DNA of 64,000 nt from positions 248,001 to 312,000 of the forward strand of contig CAVZQZ010000006.1 in NCBI GenBank assembly GCA_963777565.1. Direction: 5' to 3'. The notes below the pieces were generated by a model. That model had not been told where the DNA came from. It saw only the letters and a list, made by a program, of their open reading frames with translations, and did no database searches. Made by a program: the position numbers and the translations under genes. Shown here piece by piece: positions 36,570 through 44,701 of the stretch; within the stretch, counting starts at the first letter, position 1, and each line of letters starts with the position of its first letter. This DNA is from CALMEC01 sp963777565 (GTDB taxonomy: Bacteria; Actinomycetota; Thermoleophilia; Miltoncostaeales; Miltoncostaeaceae).

Positions 36570-37321
36570 CAGTGCTCCGCCTCGGCCACCGGCGGACCGA
36601 TTGGCTGCCGGCGCCACCGCCGCACAAGCGCGAGGAGCTTCGGCGCGAACGTCAAGGCGCAGATGTCGAACAGCACGTAGCCGCTGGCGGCGCCGCTCGG
36701 CGGGTTGCCGTTGGCGACGCCGAGGCCGGGCACGAACGCCTCCCAGCGCCACGTCCCGATCGCAGTCCCGTAGATCTCGAGCACCGCGACCGCCAGGAAC
36801 ACGCCGGAATAGAGGGTCGCGGCCCGCCGGCTCTTCAGGATGAATGCCGCGAGCGTCGCGCAGCCGATCGCTCCCGCGACGTCGTGCCGGCCGAGCACCC
36901 CCGAAAGCCCCACGATGCCCCACCCGACGATTCCGGTGAGCGCGATCGCGACGAAACGTCGCTCGTTGCGCCGTACCCACGTCGTCTGGCTGATCCGCAG
37001 GCCCGTCAGGTACACGAGTCCGTGCCCCGGCGGCACGAACAGCGGCAGGTTCCCGAGCCGGTAGGTGTAGGCGCCCCAGATGATCGACCCGATGATCTCG
37101 CCGATCGTCGCGGCGATCACCACCACCGCGGTTCGCGCGCGCTGCTCCGGCGACAGCGGCACGCAGGCGACGATCAGGATCGCCCAGGTGCAGACCGCGA
37201 GCGCCATCTGCTGCCCGAGACTCGCGAAGTGATCGAGCCCGAGTCCGACGACCATCACCGCGAGCATCAGCAGCGCGAACGGGCCGGGAGTGGTCAGCAG
37301 TCGATTGAGGGCGACGGGCAT
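36569..37321 (-). CDS. Seven-helix integral membrane protein, function unknown
   Basis: A 250-residue very hydrophobic protein with about seven membrane helices. Notable stretches are IGSIIWGAYTYRLGNLPLFV, PPGHGLVYLTGLRIS and GTAIGTWRWEAFVPGLGVAN. Conserved-looking His, Trp and Tyr residues lie in loops. I do not recognise the family. It is coupled to the ctaG-like gene (TGATG) and points away from the cobalamin riboswitch, so it is not under that riboswitch. A role in copper or haem handling would be inference from position only. Confidence 0.65.
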   Translation of the reverse strand: MPVALNRLLTTPGPFALLMLAVMVVGLGLDHFASLGQQMALAVCTWAILIVACVPLSPEQRARTAVVVIAATIGEIIGSIIWGAYTYRLGNLPLFVPPGHGLVYLTGLRISQTTWVRRNERRFVAIALTGIVGWGIVGLSGVLGRHDVAGAIGCATLAAFILKSRRAATLYSGVFLAVAVLEIYGTAIGTWRWEAFVPGLGVANGNPPSGAASGYVLFDICALTFAPKLLALVRRWRRQPIGPPVAEAEH

Positions 37322-37444
37322 TTGCACGGCGGATCGTATCTCGGCTTCACGTCTCGGCGAGTGACGAAGGACACGCCGCTGAGGGCCCGCCCGGCGGAGC
37401 CCGCTCGCGAACGCGCGTGCCACCCGGTAGGGTCCCCGCACTTT

Positions 37445-37599
37445 CGGTCGGCGTGGAGGAAACCGGTGTGAATCCGGTGCGGTCGCGCCACTGTGACTCG
37501 GGAGCGACATCCGCCGGGCGAAGAGCCGGCCACTGGGGGTGACCCTGGGAAGGCGCGGGGGTCGTGATGATCGGGAAGCCAGGAGACCTGCTCCGACCG
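37445..37599 (+). ncRNA. Cobalamin riboswitch
   Basis: A 155-nt aptamer closed by a perfect 7-bp P1 (CGGTCGG 37445-37451 with CCGACCG 37593-37599). Conserved elements are in order: GGAGGAAACCGGTGTGAATC (P3 region), GCCACTG (37487-37493), and the B12 box AGCCAGGAGACCTGC (37577-37591). Downstream, CCTC (37615-37618) can pair with GAGG (37626-37629) in the ribosome-binding site of the following gene. This points to translational repression when adenosylcobalamin or a relative binds. Confidence 0.93.
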
Positions 37600-37637
37600 G
37601 CGGTGAACAGAAACCCTCCGCGAAAGAGGAGCACCAG

Positions 37638-38813
37638 ATGAAACACCTCCGCTTCGGCGGCGCCGCTGCGATCGCAGCTGCGCTTGCCGTGCCGGCCCTC
37701 GCGGCCGCCGCCCCGATCTCGACCGTCATCCGCGTCGAGGGAGGCTCCGCCAACATCCTGTCCGAGCGATCGGTGATCGTCGACGACGCCGTCGGAGCGA
37801 CCGTCATCGTCAACGACACGACGGACGCGGACACCATCACCGTGCCGGCCGCGTCGGCGACCGCGCAGCTCGCGACCGCGGCGAAGACGGCGGGCATCCC
37901 GCTCGGCTTCTCGATCTTCACGTTCCCCCCGTCGCCCCCGTCGTCGTTCATCACCCGAATCGGCAGCGAGGCCTCGCCTCCCGCCCTCGACCCGGCGTTC
38001 CGCATCAAGGTCAACAACGTTGCGGCATCGGTCGGTGCCGACGCCATCACCCTCAAGGCGGGCGACGTCGTGACGTGGGCGTTCCTCCCGTTTGCCCAGA
38101 GCAGCGCCCGGGAGCTCGACCTCACCGTCCCCGGTGACAAGTTCCCGCAGGGGCAGACGTTCACGGTGAGCGTCCGCAGCTTCGACGACGTCGGCGCGGG
38201 CATTCCGGCCGCCGGAGCGACGATTCGCTACGGCGACCAGACGCTGACCGCCGATACGAGCGGGCGCGTGACCCTGCTCGCCACCGGCGTGGGCGTCAAG
38301 CAGGTCTCCGCCACACGCTCCGGCGAGGTTCGCAGCCAGGTCCGCAACGTCTGCTCGTTCACCGACGACCCGACCGTGTGCGACCTGCCCGCCGTCCCCG
38401 CCCCCGTCCTCCGTCCGGGCACCTTCGACACCGTCGCGCCGGGAAGCGTGATCGCATCGCCGATCTCCGGGCGGAAGTACGTGAGTCTCCGGAGCCTGCG
38501 GGGCTCCGCCGGGCCGGATCGCTCCGACATCGCCGCGGTCGAGGTCGCCGTCGCCCGCCGCGTGGGGACGCAGTGCCGGTTCGTCGGTCCGAAGGGGGGC
38601 TTCACCGCGGCGCGCTCCTGCATCAACCGACTGTTCATCGCGGCGAAGTCGAGCGGGGGTCGGTGGTTCCTGCAACTGGCCAAGTCGCTTCCCGCCGGCA
38701 AGTACCGAGCGTGGAGTCGGGCGGTGGACGGTGCCGGCAACCGTGAGAGCGTCGGGATCACTACCGTCAACGCGATCTCGTTCACGGTCCTGCCGAGGCG
38801 GTCGTCGCGATGA
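37638..38813 (+). CDS. Secreted DUF4430 (transcobalamin beta-domain-like) protein
   Basis: A 391-residue exported protein. The signal peptide is MKHLRFGGAAAIAAALAVPA (cleavage near residue 25). Residues about 28-145 follow the DUF4430 pattern: TVIRVEGGSANILSERSVIV, a central helix (ATAQLATAAKTAGI), FRIKVNNVAASVGADAITLK and AGDVVTWAF. A carrier-like beta domain (residues about 165-230) and a further C-terminal domain follow, with no anchor. DUF4430 is the fold of the C-terminal beta domain of intrinsic factor and transcobalamin. Control by a B12 riboswitch, with RBS AGGAG before the ATG, strongly suggests corrinoid binding outside the cell. Its stop overlaps the next gene by 4 nt. Confidence 0.8.
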   Translation: MKHLRFGGAAAIAAALAVPALAAAAPISTVIRVEGGSANILSERSVIVDDAVGATVIVNDTTDADTITVPAASATAQLATAAKTAGIPLGFSIFTFPPSPPSSFITRIGSEASPPALDPAFRIKVNNVAASVGADAITLKAGDVVTWAFLPFAQSSARELDLTVPGDKFPQGQTFTVSVRSFDDVGAGIPAAGATIRYGDQTLTADTSGRVTLLATGVGVKQVSATRSGEVRSQVRNVCSFTDDPTVCDLPAVPAPVLRPGTFDTVAPGSVIASPISGRKYVSLRSLRGSAGPDRSDIAAVEVAVARRVGTQCRFVGPKGGFTAARSCINRLFIAAKSSGGRWFLQLAKSLPAGKYRAWSRAVDGAGNRESVGITTVNAISFTVLPRRSSR

Positions 38814-39667
38814 GACGGCGCCTCGTCGGCATCATCCTCGCCGCCGTCCTGGCCGTCCCGGCCGTGGCGGTCGCGCCGACCGATCGTGACGCCGCGCGCG
38901 CGGGCGCGACGTGGCTGGAGGGACTCTCGATCGGCACGGTCGGCCAGCAGGCCGACGCGATCGTCGCCCTGGCGGCGACCGGCAGGCCGCGCGCGACCCT
39001 CCGCGCCCGGCTGGCGCGCATGACCGCCGCCGCCCCCGGGTACGCGGTCACGGCGGGCGCCGCAGGGAAGGTCGTGCTCGCCACCATGGCCGCGGGCCGC
39101 AACCCTCGCAACCTTGGCGGCGTCAACTACGTCGCCCGCATCCGTGCGCAGTACGCGGGTGGTCGCTACGGCGTGTCCGCGTACGATCAGGCATACGCGA
39201 TCCTCGCGCTGCGGGCAGCCGGGGAACCGGTCCCACGGCCGGCGATCACCGCGCTCCGAAACACCCGCGCCGGCGGGGGCTGGGGCTTCACGCTCACCCG
39301 CTCCGGCCGGGACGACGTATCGGTGACCGGGCTGTTGATCCAGGCGAGCCGGTCCGCCGGCGTGCCCGCGACTGACCCCATGCTGCGGCAGGCGACCGCG
39401 TGGCTGCTCGCCCAGCGCAACACGAACGGCGGCTACAACATCGCCGGCGCCGGCAAGCCCACCGAGGCGAACTCGACCGCAATCGCGATCTGCGCGCTGC
39501 GGGCGATGGGACGTGTGCCCTCACCCGCAACGCGCCTCGCGCTGCGCTCGCTTCAGGAGCAGGACGGCGCGTTCCGTTTCACGCGTGAGGTGCGTGAGAG
39601 CCGGTTGTTCGCAACGCTGGACGCGGTCCTGGCGCTCAGCGGACGGCGGCTTCCCCCGCCCGACTGA
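38810..39667 (+). CDS. Secreted alpha/alpha-toroid (transcobalamin alpha-domain-like) protein
   Basis: A 285-residue exported protein with signal peptide MRRRLVGIILAAVLAVPAVA. The mature part is a prenyltransferase/squalene-oxidase-type repeat toroid: AYDQAYAILALRAAG, TRAGGGWGFTLTRSGRDDVS, TAWLLAQRNTNGGYNIAG, AIAICALRAMG, and LRSLQEQDGAFRF. The cyclase DxDD motif is absent, so it is not a terpene cyclase. Intrinsic factor and transcobalamin have the same two parts, an alpha6/alpha6 barrel plus a DUF4430-like domain. Here the two are separate overlapping genes (ATGA) under one B12 riboswitch. I infer that they work together in corrinoid capture. Confidence 0.75.
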   Translation: MRRRLVGIILAAVLAVPAVAVAPTDRDAARAGATWLEGLSIGTVGQQADAIVALAATGRPRATLRARLARMTAAAPGYAVTAGAAGKVVLATMAAGRNPRNLGGVNYVARIRAQYAGGRYGVSAYDQAYAILALRAAGEPVPRPAITALRNTRAGGGWGFTLTRSGRDDVSVTGLLIQASRSAGVPATDPMLRQATAWLLAQRNTNGGYNIAGAGKPTEANSTAIAICALRAMGRVPSPATRLALRSLQEQDGAFRFTREVRESRLFATLDAVLALSGRRLPPPD

Positions 39668-39723
39668 TCCGGCGTCAACTTGAGTCGTGACATCGGCGGG
39701 GACGTCCTGCCGATGCTCACGCC

Positions 39724-39891
39724 CTACCGCTCGGCCGGCTCGTCCTCGGTCTTGCGCTCGGTGGTGGTGGTGTCCGGCGTCACCTTGCGTTCCTGCTCCT
39801 CGAGTCGCTCCAGCGCCTCCAGCACGCCGAGCGGATCGTCGGTCGCCATGTGGCGAATGCTGCTGCGGCGCTGCTTCTTGGACTTTGCCAC
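39724..39891 (-). CDS. 55-residue charged small protein
   Basis: A short gene with GTG start at 39891 and a near-perfect Shine-Dalgarno (GGAGGTGA) three bases upstream. The product opens VAKSKKQRRSSIRHMATDDP, followed by LGVLEALERLEEQERK and an acidic Thr/Glu-rich tail. The middle is an amphipathic or coiled helix, and the N-terminus is basic. No family recognised. It lies 54 nt downstream of mutY in the same direction. The strong ribosome-binding site is the main reason to accept it. Confidence 0.6.
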   Translation of the reverse strand: MAKSKKQRRSSIRHMATDDPLGVLEALERLEEQERKVTPDTTTTERKTEDEPAER

Positions 39892-39945
39892 CCGTCACCT
39901 CCGTGATCACCGATCGCGGATTCTATCCGTTTTCGATGGACTCAC

Positions 39946-40710
39946 TCACGTCGCGGGGAGCAGTTCCCCGTCGCCCGACCGGGCAAGACCGTCAGCGATC
40001 AGGCTGTCGGCCGCATCGGGGTCGAGGGCGCGATCCACACGCCCCTGCTCGGCGATCGCCGCCAGCAGCCGCCCGCGCCGCTGACGCATCGAACCCTCGT
40101 AGCGCGACTGGCGGCGGCTGAGCGGGGTGACTTCGGCGACGGTGCCGGCATCGGCCGCGGGGCAGCCGTCGCGGAGCGGGCAGCCGCCGTCACATCGCGG
40201 CCGGCGGGCCGTGCAGACCAGGCGGCCGAGGTCCATGAGCGCCTGGCCGGCGGCCCAGTCGGCGCCCGAGGGAGCGCCCGGCCAGCCATCGGGCCAGCGC
40301 CGGGCGACGACGCGGCGGACGTTGGTGTCCACGGGCAGGACGGCTGCTTCGTCGGCAAAGCAGCGGATGGCCGCTGCGGTGTAGGGGCCCACACCCGGCA
40401 AGTCCTCAAGGCGGTCGGGCCAGCCGTCGGCCGCGACGATCGCCGCCGCCCGATGGAGGTTCCGCGCGCGCCTGGGGTACCCCAGGCCGTGCCAAGCCGT
40501 GAGCACATCCCCGAGGGCCGCGTCGGCCAGCGCCGACGGCGTCGGCCACCGCTCCATCCACCGTTCGAAGTACGGCACGACCCGGGCCACCTGCGTGGCC
40601 TGCAGCATCGTCTCGCTCACCAACACGGCGTACCGGTCGCGGGTACGGCGCCACGGGAGATCGGCGCCGGCGCCGGCGAACCACGCGACTAGGCGCGTCA
40701 CCTCGTCCAC
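39946..40710 (-). CDS. mutY: A/G-specific adenine DNA glycosylase
   Basis: A 254-residue base-excision enzyme that removes A opposite 8-oxoguanine. The HhH-GPD core shows LPWRRTRDRYAVLVSETMLQ, the helix-hairpin-helix LPGVGPYTAAAIRCFA, and the catalytic Asp in LPVDTNVRRVV. The iron-sulfur loop is C-x6-C-x2-C-x5-C (CTARRPRCDGGCPLRDGC). It lacks the C-terminal NUDIX-like 8-oxoG recognition domain of E. coli MutY (350 residues), as in many actinobacterial forms. The GTG start at 40710 has GGAGG four bases upstream. It overlaps the preceding binding-protein gene by 13 nt. Confidence 0.9.
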   Translation of the reverse strand: MDEVTRLVAWFAGAGADLPWRRTRDRYAVLVSETMLQATQVARVVPYFERWMERWPTPSALADAALGDVLTAWHGLGYPRRARNLHRAAAIVAADGWPDRLEDLPGVGPYTAAAIRCFADEAAVLPVDTNVRRVVARRWPDGWPGAPSGADWAAGQALMDLGRLVCTARRPRCDGGCPLRDGCPAADAGTVAEVTPLSRRQSRYEGSMRQRRGRLLAAIAEQGRVDRALDPDAADSLIADGLARSGDGELLPAT

Positions 40711-41690
40711 GTGCCCTCCGGTCGCCAGACCACGCTGCGCCGGAGCCCATCGGGCCCCGCCACCCATCGCACGATCGCCGGCCGGTGCGCGAGCTGACGA
40801 CCGGCGTCGTCGACTGCGAACGGCCCGAGGAACGTCGTCGTGGTGAGCGAACGGGCGGCATGCCATACCGCCCTGGGGTCGGCGCTGCCGGCGCGTGCGA
40901 GCGCCTGCGACGCGACGAGCCCCGCCGCGAGCGCCTGGGCGGCTGGATAGTCCACGCCCTCGTCGAGCGCCACCGGCGGGGGCGCATCCTCCCGCAGCCA
41001 CTGGCACGGGCCGAACCAGCCCTCGACGGCGTCTCCGAGCGAGTCGGCAGCGGCGCGCACGCCGCAGGCCACCAACCCCACGGCCAGGTCCGTTCCCTGC
41101 ACCGCCCGGCCGAGCGCGATGTCGTCCTCGAAGCGGCCGCACCCGATCACCGCGCGCGCGCCGGTGGCGATCGCGTCGGCCGCGGCGTCCCGGGCGCGTT
41201 CCGCGTCGAACGCAGCCAGCAGCACCGGTGCCGCCGACCGGCGCGCGAGCGAGCGCGTCGCCCCGCTTGCGACCTCCCGCCCGAAGCCGGTGTCGGCGTG
41301 CAGGATCGCGACCCGGTCGAGGGGCGTCCCGGCATCCATGAGAACGTCGGCAAGACCCTCCCAATAACGGTCGGCGGGCCCGAGGACGTCGACGATGCGC
41401 GCGTCGCCGTGCGGTACGGCGGCTCCGCCGTGATTCCAGACGACCCACGGGGTTCCTGCAAACGCCTCGGCCACCGCGCGCATCGCGCCGCTCCCGTACG
41501 GACCGAACAGCACGTCGGCCCGCTCGGCCAGGTCCAGCGCGATGCGCCCCGCGTCCTGCGGCGCCTCCCCGCAGTCCTCGATGGTGAGAATCGCGCCGTC
41601 GGCATCCGCCCACGCGCGAAGGCCCTGCGCCGCGTCGAGCGCCATCGGCCGGTAGCGGCCGGTCAGCGGCAGTGCGGCCGCCGCGCGCAT
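40698..41690 (-). CDS. Cytosolic type I periplasmic-binding-protein fold (LivJ-like)
   Basis: A 330-residue protein of the branched-chain amino-acid-binding (LivJ/AmiC) fold: MRAAAALPLTGRYRPMALDA, FGPYGSGAMRAVAEAFAG, VDVLGPADRYWEGLADVLMD, ILHADTGFGREVASGA. The fold begins at residue 5, so there is no signal peptide, lipobox or membrane anchor. The usual permease and ATPase genes are absent. It lies between the exonuclease/GIY-YIG gene (TGATG overlap) and mutY (13-nt overlap). It is probably a cytosolic ligand sensor, like AmiC, rather than a transporter part. Ligand unknown. Confidence 0.75.
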   Translation of the reverse strand: MRAAAALPLTGRYRPMALDAAQGLRAWADADGAILTIEDCGEAPQDAGRIALDLAERADVLFGPYGSGAMRAVAEAFAGTPWVVWNHGGAAVPHGDARIVDVLGPADRYWEGLADVLMDAGTPLDRVAILHADTGFGREVASGATRSLARRSAAPVLLAAFDAERARDAAADAIATGARAVIGCGRFEDDIALGRAVQGTDLAVGLVACGVRAAADSLGDAVEGWFGPCQWLREDAPPPVALDEGVDYPAAQALAAGLVASQALARAGSADPRAVWHAARSLTTTTFLGPFAVDDAGRQLAHRPAIVRWVAGPDGLRRSVVWRPEGTWTR

Positions 41691-43654
41691 CAGGCCGCGG
41701 TCGCGAATCCGCCGGCGTCGATGACGGGGCGCGGATCAGGCTGGAAGACCGTCATGGCAGCGGCCGCCGCGCGCACCGCCTCGAGCGCGTCGACCGGGTC
41801 GAACCCGGCCCGCAGCGGCACCACGCCGGGGTGGTCGGCACGCGAGGTGAGCCACTCGTGGAGGATCAAGGCGGCGTCGAGTTCGCCCGGGCCGAGCGGC
41901 GTCGTGGGAGTCGCGGCCACCTCCGCCAGCGTGGTGATGGCCGCGGCGGCCCGACCCCAGTCCTCCGGCCAGATGCGCTCCTGCATCACGACCCGACCAT
42001 GCCACACGAAGAGCGCGGTCGCGGCCCCGTGCTCGGTGGACGGCTCCACGATCACACCACCCGCACCGCCGGCCAGGCGCACGCGCGAAAGCGAACCCAG
42101 CAGGCCGATCAGCGCCTCCACGGCCTCACGCCGATCCACGTCGACGACGGCGGGGTCGGCCGTCACAAGGTCGGTCAGGCGGGTGAGCAGCACCCCAACC
42201 GCCGTTCCCTGGTCGGCGTCGAGCAGTCGCCGGACATCGTCGATGCCCTGCCGGTAGGCATCGACGTGGCCGTCGCTGCACGGACCCCGGCAGTCCGACG
42301 GGATCTCCTCGAGGAGCCTGGCCTGGGCGCCGCCGGCGCACCGCGCGTGGCACGTGCGGATCGGGTACAGCGTCTGCAGCGCCTCCACCGCCAGCCGGGT
42401 GAGGCGCTCGGACCGCAGTGGCCCGTAGTAGTCGGCACCGTCGTCGACGGGCTCGGGGACGACGAGCAGCCTGGGGTAGGGCTCCCTGGTGAGCTTGAGG
42501 TATCGCCGACCCCCGCCGAGCCCTCGCGTGTTACACGGCGGTCGGAGCTCACGCAGAAGCGCCACCTCCCGCAGGAGGGCGCTGAGCTCCGACCCGGTCT
42601 CCTCATGGTCGATCGCCGTGACGCCCTCCAGGGCCCGGGCGATGAGCCGGCCGTGCCGTCCCTGCGGACCGAAGTACGAGCGGACCCGCCGGCGGATGTT
42701 GCGCGCCTTGCCGACGTAGAGCACCGCGCCGTCTCGGTCGCGCATCAGATAGACGCCGGGGGTGGCGGGGAGGTCCTCGGCGAGCGCGAGCTTGTGCGCG
42801 TACCGGGCCCCGCCACCCTGGCCGAAGCCCACCGCTCGCTCGAGCGTTGCGTGTCCCCGCTCCAGCAGCAGGTCGATGAGCACGCCGAGCACCTCGGCCG
42901 TCGCCTCGGCGTCGGCCAGCGCGCGGTGGTTCGGCCGCACCACCGTGTCTGCCCATTCCGCGAGCGTCGCGAGGTCGAACCGGTCGAGCCGGCGCCGCAA
43001 CAGCCGCCGCGCGATCACGAGGGTGTCGAGCCACGGCTGGGTGAAGTAGCGGCCCGCGATCCGGAAGCGCTCGTAGTTGAGGAACCGGAAGTCGAAGGGA
43101 GCGTTGTGGGCCACCATGACGTCGTCGCCGACGAACGTCACGAACCGCTCGAGCGCCTCCTCGATGCGCGGCTGCCCGACGACCATCGCGTCATGGATGC
43201 CGGTGATGCGGGTGATGGGCTCGGGGATCGGCCGGCACGGATCGACGAGCGTCTCGAAGCGCTCGAGTACCTGCCCGCCCCGCATGCGCACCGCGCCGAT
43301 CTCCGTGATCTTCGACCGGCCCGGCGCACCGCCGGTCGTCTCGATGTCGACGATGCAGAACGTCGCCTCGCGCAGCGGGGTCGCCGCCCAGCCGGCGGGC
43401 GCGAGCCCGACGAGATCGCGGCCCCGCCAGGCGAGGCGTTGATCGCTCTCAACGATCTCCGCGACCAGCCGTCGCTGCAACCGCTCCGGGCAGCGGCGCA
43501 CACGCAGGACCTGCGCGACGACGTGGCCGACCTCGAGCGGACGGCCGCGCCGCGCGAGCAGCTCGCAGAGCCGGTCGGCGAGCGTCGCCTGGCGCTCGCT
43601 GCCGGGTTGGGGCAGGGGCAGCGGGAGCTGGAGTTGGAGGGCGTCGGGCGGCAC
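41690..43654 (-). CDS. DEDD exonuclease fused to UvrC-like GIY-YIG nuclease
   Basis: A 654-residue two-nuclease protein. A winged-helix-like N-terminal region (about 1-90) leads to a DnaQ-type 3'-5' exonuclease (FCIVDIETTGGAPGRSKITE, THAPFD-like VMVAHNAPFDFRFLNYERF, NHRALADAEATAEVLG; DEDDh residues present). A GIY-YIG domain follows (TPGVYLMRDRDGAVLYVGKA, RNIRRRVRSYF), then a UvrC-like middle region with cysteines (CHARCAGG, CRGPCSDG). This is the Cho-like/epsilon fusion well known in Actinobacteria and thought to act in DNA repair. GTG start at 43654. It is upstream of the binding protein and mutY in one operon. Confidence 0.9.
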   Translation of the reverse strand: MPPDALQLQLPLPLPQPGSERQATLADRLCELLARRGRPLEVGHVVAQVLRVRRCPERLQRRLVAEIVESDQRLAWRGRDLVGLAPAGWAATPLREATFCIVDIETTGGAPGRSKITEIGAVRMRGGQVLERFETLVDPCRPIPEPITRITGIHDAMVVGQPRIEEALERFVTFVGDDVMVAHNAPFDFRFLNYERFRIAGRYFTQPWLDTLVIARRLLRRRLDRFDLATLAEWADTVVRPNHRALADAEATAEVLGVLIDLLLERGHATLERAVGFGQGGGARYAHKLALAEDLPATPGVYLMRDRDGAVLYVGKARNIRRRVRSYFGPQGRHGRLIARALEGVTAIDHEETGSELSALLREVALLRELRPPCNTRGLGGGRRYLKLTREPYPRLLVVPEPVDDGADYYGPLRSERLTRLAVEALQTLYPIRTCHARCAGGAQARLLEEIPSDCRGPCSDGHVDAYRQGIDDVRRLLDADQGTAVGVLLTRLTDLVTADPAVVDVDRREAVEALIGLLGSLSRVRLAGGAGGVIVEPSTEHGAATALFVWHGRVVMQERIWPEDWGRAAAAITTLAEVAATPTTPLGPGELDAALILHEWLTSRADHPGVVPLRAGFDPVDALEAVRAAAAAMTVFQPDPRPVIDAGGFATAA

Positions 43655-43699
43655 GGCCTGACGATGGTAGACCGAGCCTCCGGACGGCCCGCCGGGACG

Positions 43700-44701
43700 C
43701 TACCGCGGGGCGACGGCCGGGATGGCTCGCGAGCGCTTGGGGATGGGCCCCACGTTGGCCCTGAGACGCTTCCCGCGCATGCGATCCCGCAGGCCGCGCG
43801 CGTTCTCGAGGTAGACGAACCTCCCGGAGACCACGTAGAAGAGGTGCTTGCGGGTCGGCGCGTTGTACTCGCTGCGGATCGCCGCCTCGAAGCCACGGCG
43901 GCGAACGAGGCGGTACCGGGCGCGGGCGTTGGCGAGCTTGCGGAACGCTCCCGCGTTAACCTGGTACCGCGGCTTGAGGCTCTGCTGCTGGCCGTAGAGC
44001 GCGTCGTAGCCGCCGGCCGTATACTTGGCGACGCCGACGCCGATGGCCTCCGCGACTCGCTGGCGGACGGCCGGGTCGGCCAGCAGGAGCGCCTCGCCCG
44101 GGTTGGTGATGAACGCGCCTTCGACGAGGATCGCGGGCATCCGGGTGTTCTTGAGCACGTAGAAGCCCGCCGTCTTGACGCCCCGGTCGGGCAGGCCGAG
44201 GGCGGCCAGCACCTGCTGGTGGACGAGCACGGCGAGGGCGCGGGCCCCCGGGTTCGAGTAGTAGAAGTGATAGGTCTCCGTGCCGGAAGCGGTCGCGCTG
44301 AGGGCGTTCTCGTGGATCGACACGAAGAGCCTGGCCCCGGCGTTGTTGGCGATGTCGACTCGCGCCCGCAGGTCGGCACCCACCGTGGTGAACGGCACAT
44401 CGCCGCCGGCCAGGTCGGTGCTGCGGGTCATGACGGTCGGAAAGCCGCGGCCGCGGAGGTAGGCGTTCAGCCGTTGCGCGATGTCGAGCGTGACGTCCTT
44501 CTCGTAGATCCGCGTCTGGCCGTCGGGGTCGATGCGGGGCGTCATCCCGGTCTGGGTGCCGGGCGGCAGCCTGCCGGTTGCGCCGCTGTCGGATCCCCCG
44601 TGTCCGGGGTCGATCGCGACGAGCGGGGTCGCAACCGCCGAGGACGTGCCGGCGACGAGGGCGCCCAGCGCGGCAATGACGACGATGCGAAGCCGGCTCA
44701 T
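43700..44701 (-). CDS. Secreted N-acetylmuramoyl-L-alanine amidase (Amidase_3)
   Basis: A 333-residue exported zinc hydrolase that cuts the MurNAc to L-Ala bond in peptidoglycan. A signal peptide (MSRLRIVVIAALGALVAGTS) is followed by VAIDPGHGGSDSGATG (first Zn His), KDVTLDIAQRLNAYL, SIHENALSATASGTETY (second His) and AILVEGAFITNPGEALLL (Zn/catalytic Glu). The C-terminal ~100 residues are basic with an SPOR-like pattern (PRYQVNAGAFRKLANARARY), which may bind denuded glycan. Its ATG overlaps the GerMN lipoprotein gene (ATGA). Confidence 0.9.
   Translation of the reverse strand: MSRLRIVVIAALGALVAGTSSAVATPLVAIDPGHGGSDSGATGRLPPGTQTGMTPRIDPDGQTRIYEKDVTLDIAQRLNAYLRGRGFPTVMTRSTDLAGGDVPFTTVGADLRARVDIANNAGARLFVSIHENALSATASGTETYHFYYSNPGARALAVLVHQQVLAALGLPDRGVKTAGFYVLKNTRMPAILVEGAFITNPGEALLLADPAVRQRVAEAIGVGVAKYTAGGYDALYGQQQSLKPRYQVNAGAFRKLANARARYRLVRRRGFEAAIRSEYNAPTRKHLFYVVSGRFVYLENARGLRDRMRGKRLRANVGPIPKRSRAIPAVAPR

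Noticed and set aside
38810..39667. Calling the toroid protein a terpene cyclase or prenyltransferase
   Set aside because: It is secreted, short (285 residues) and lacks the catalytic DxDD and other cyclase motifs; the riboswitch context fits a binding protein better.
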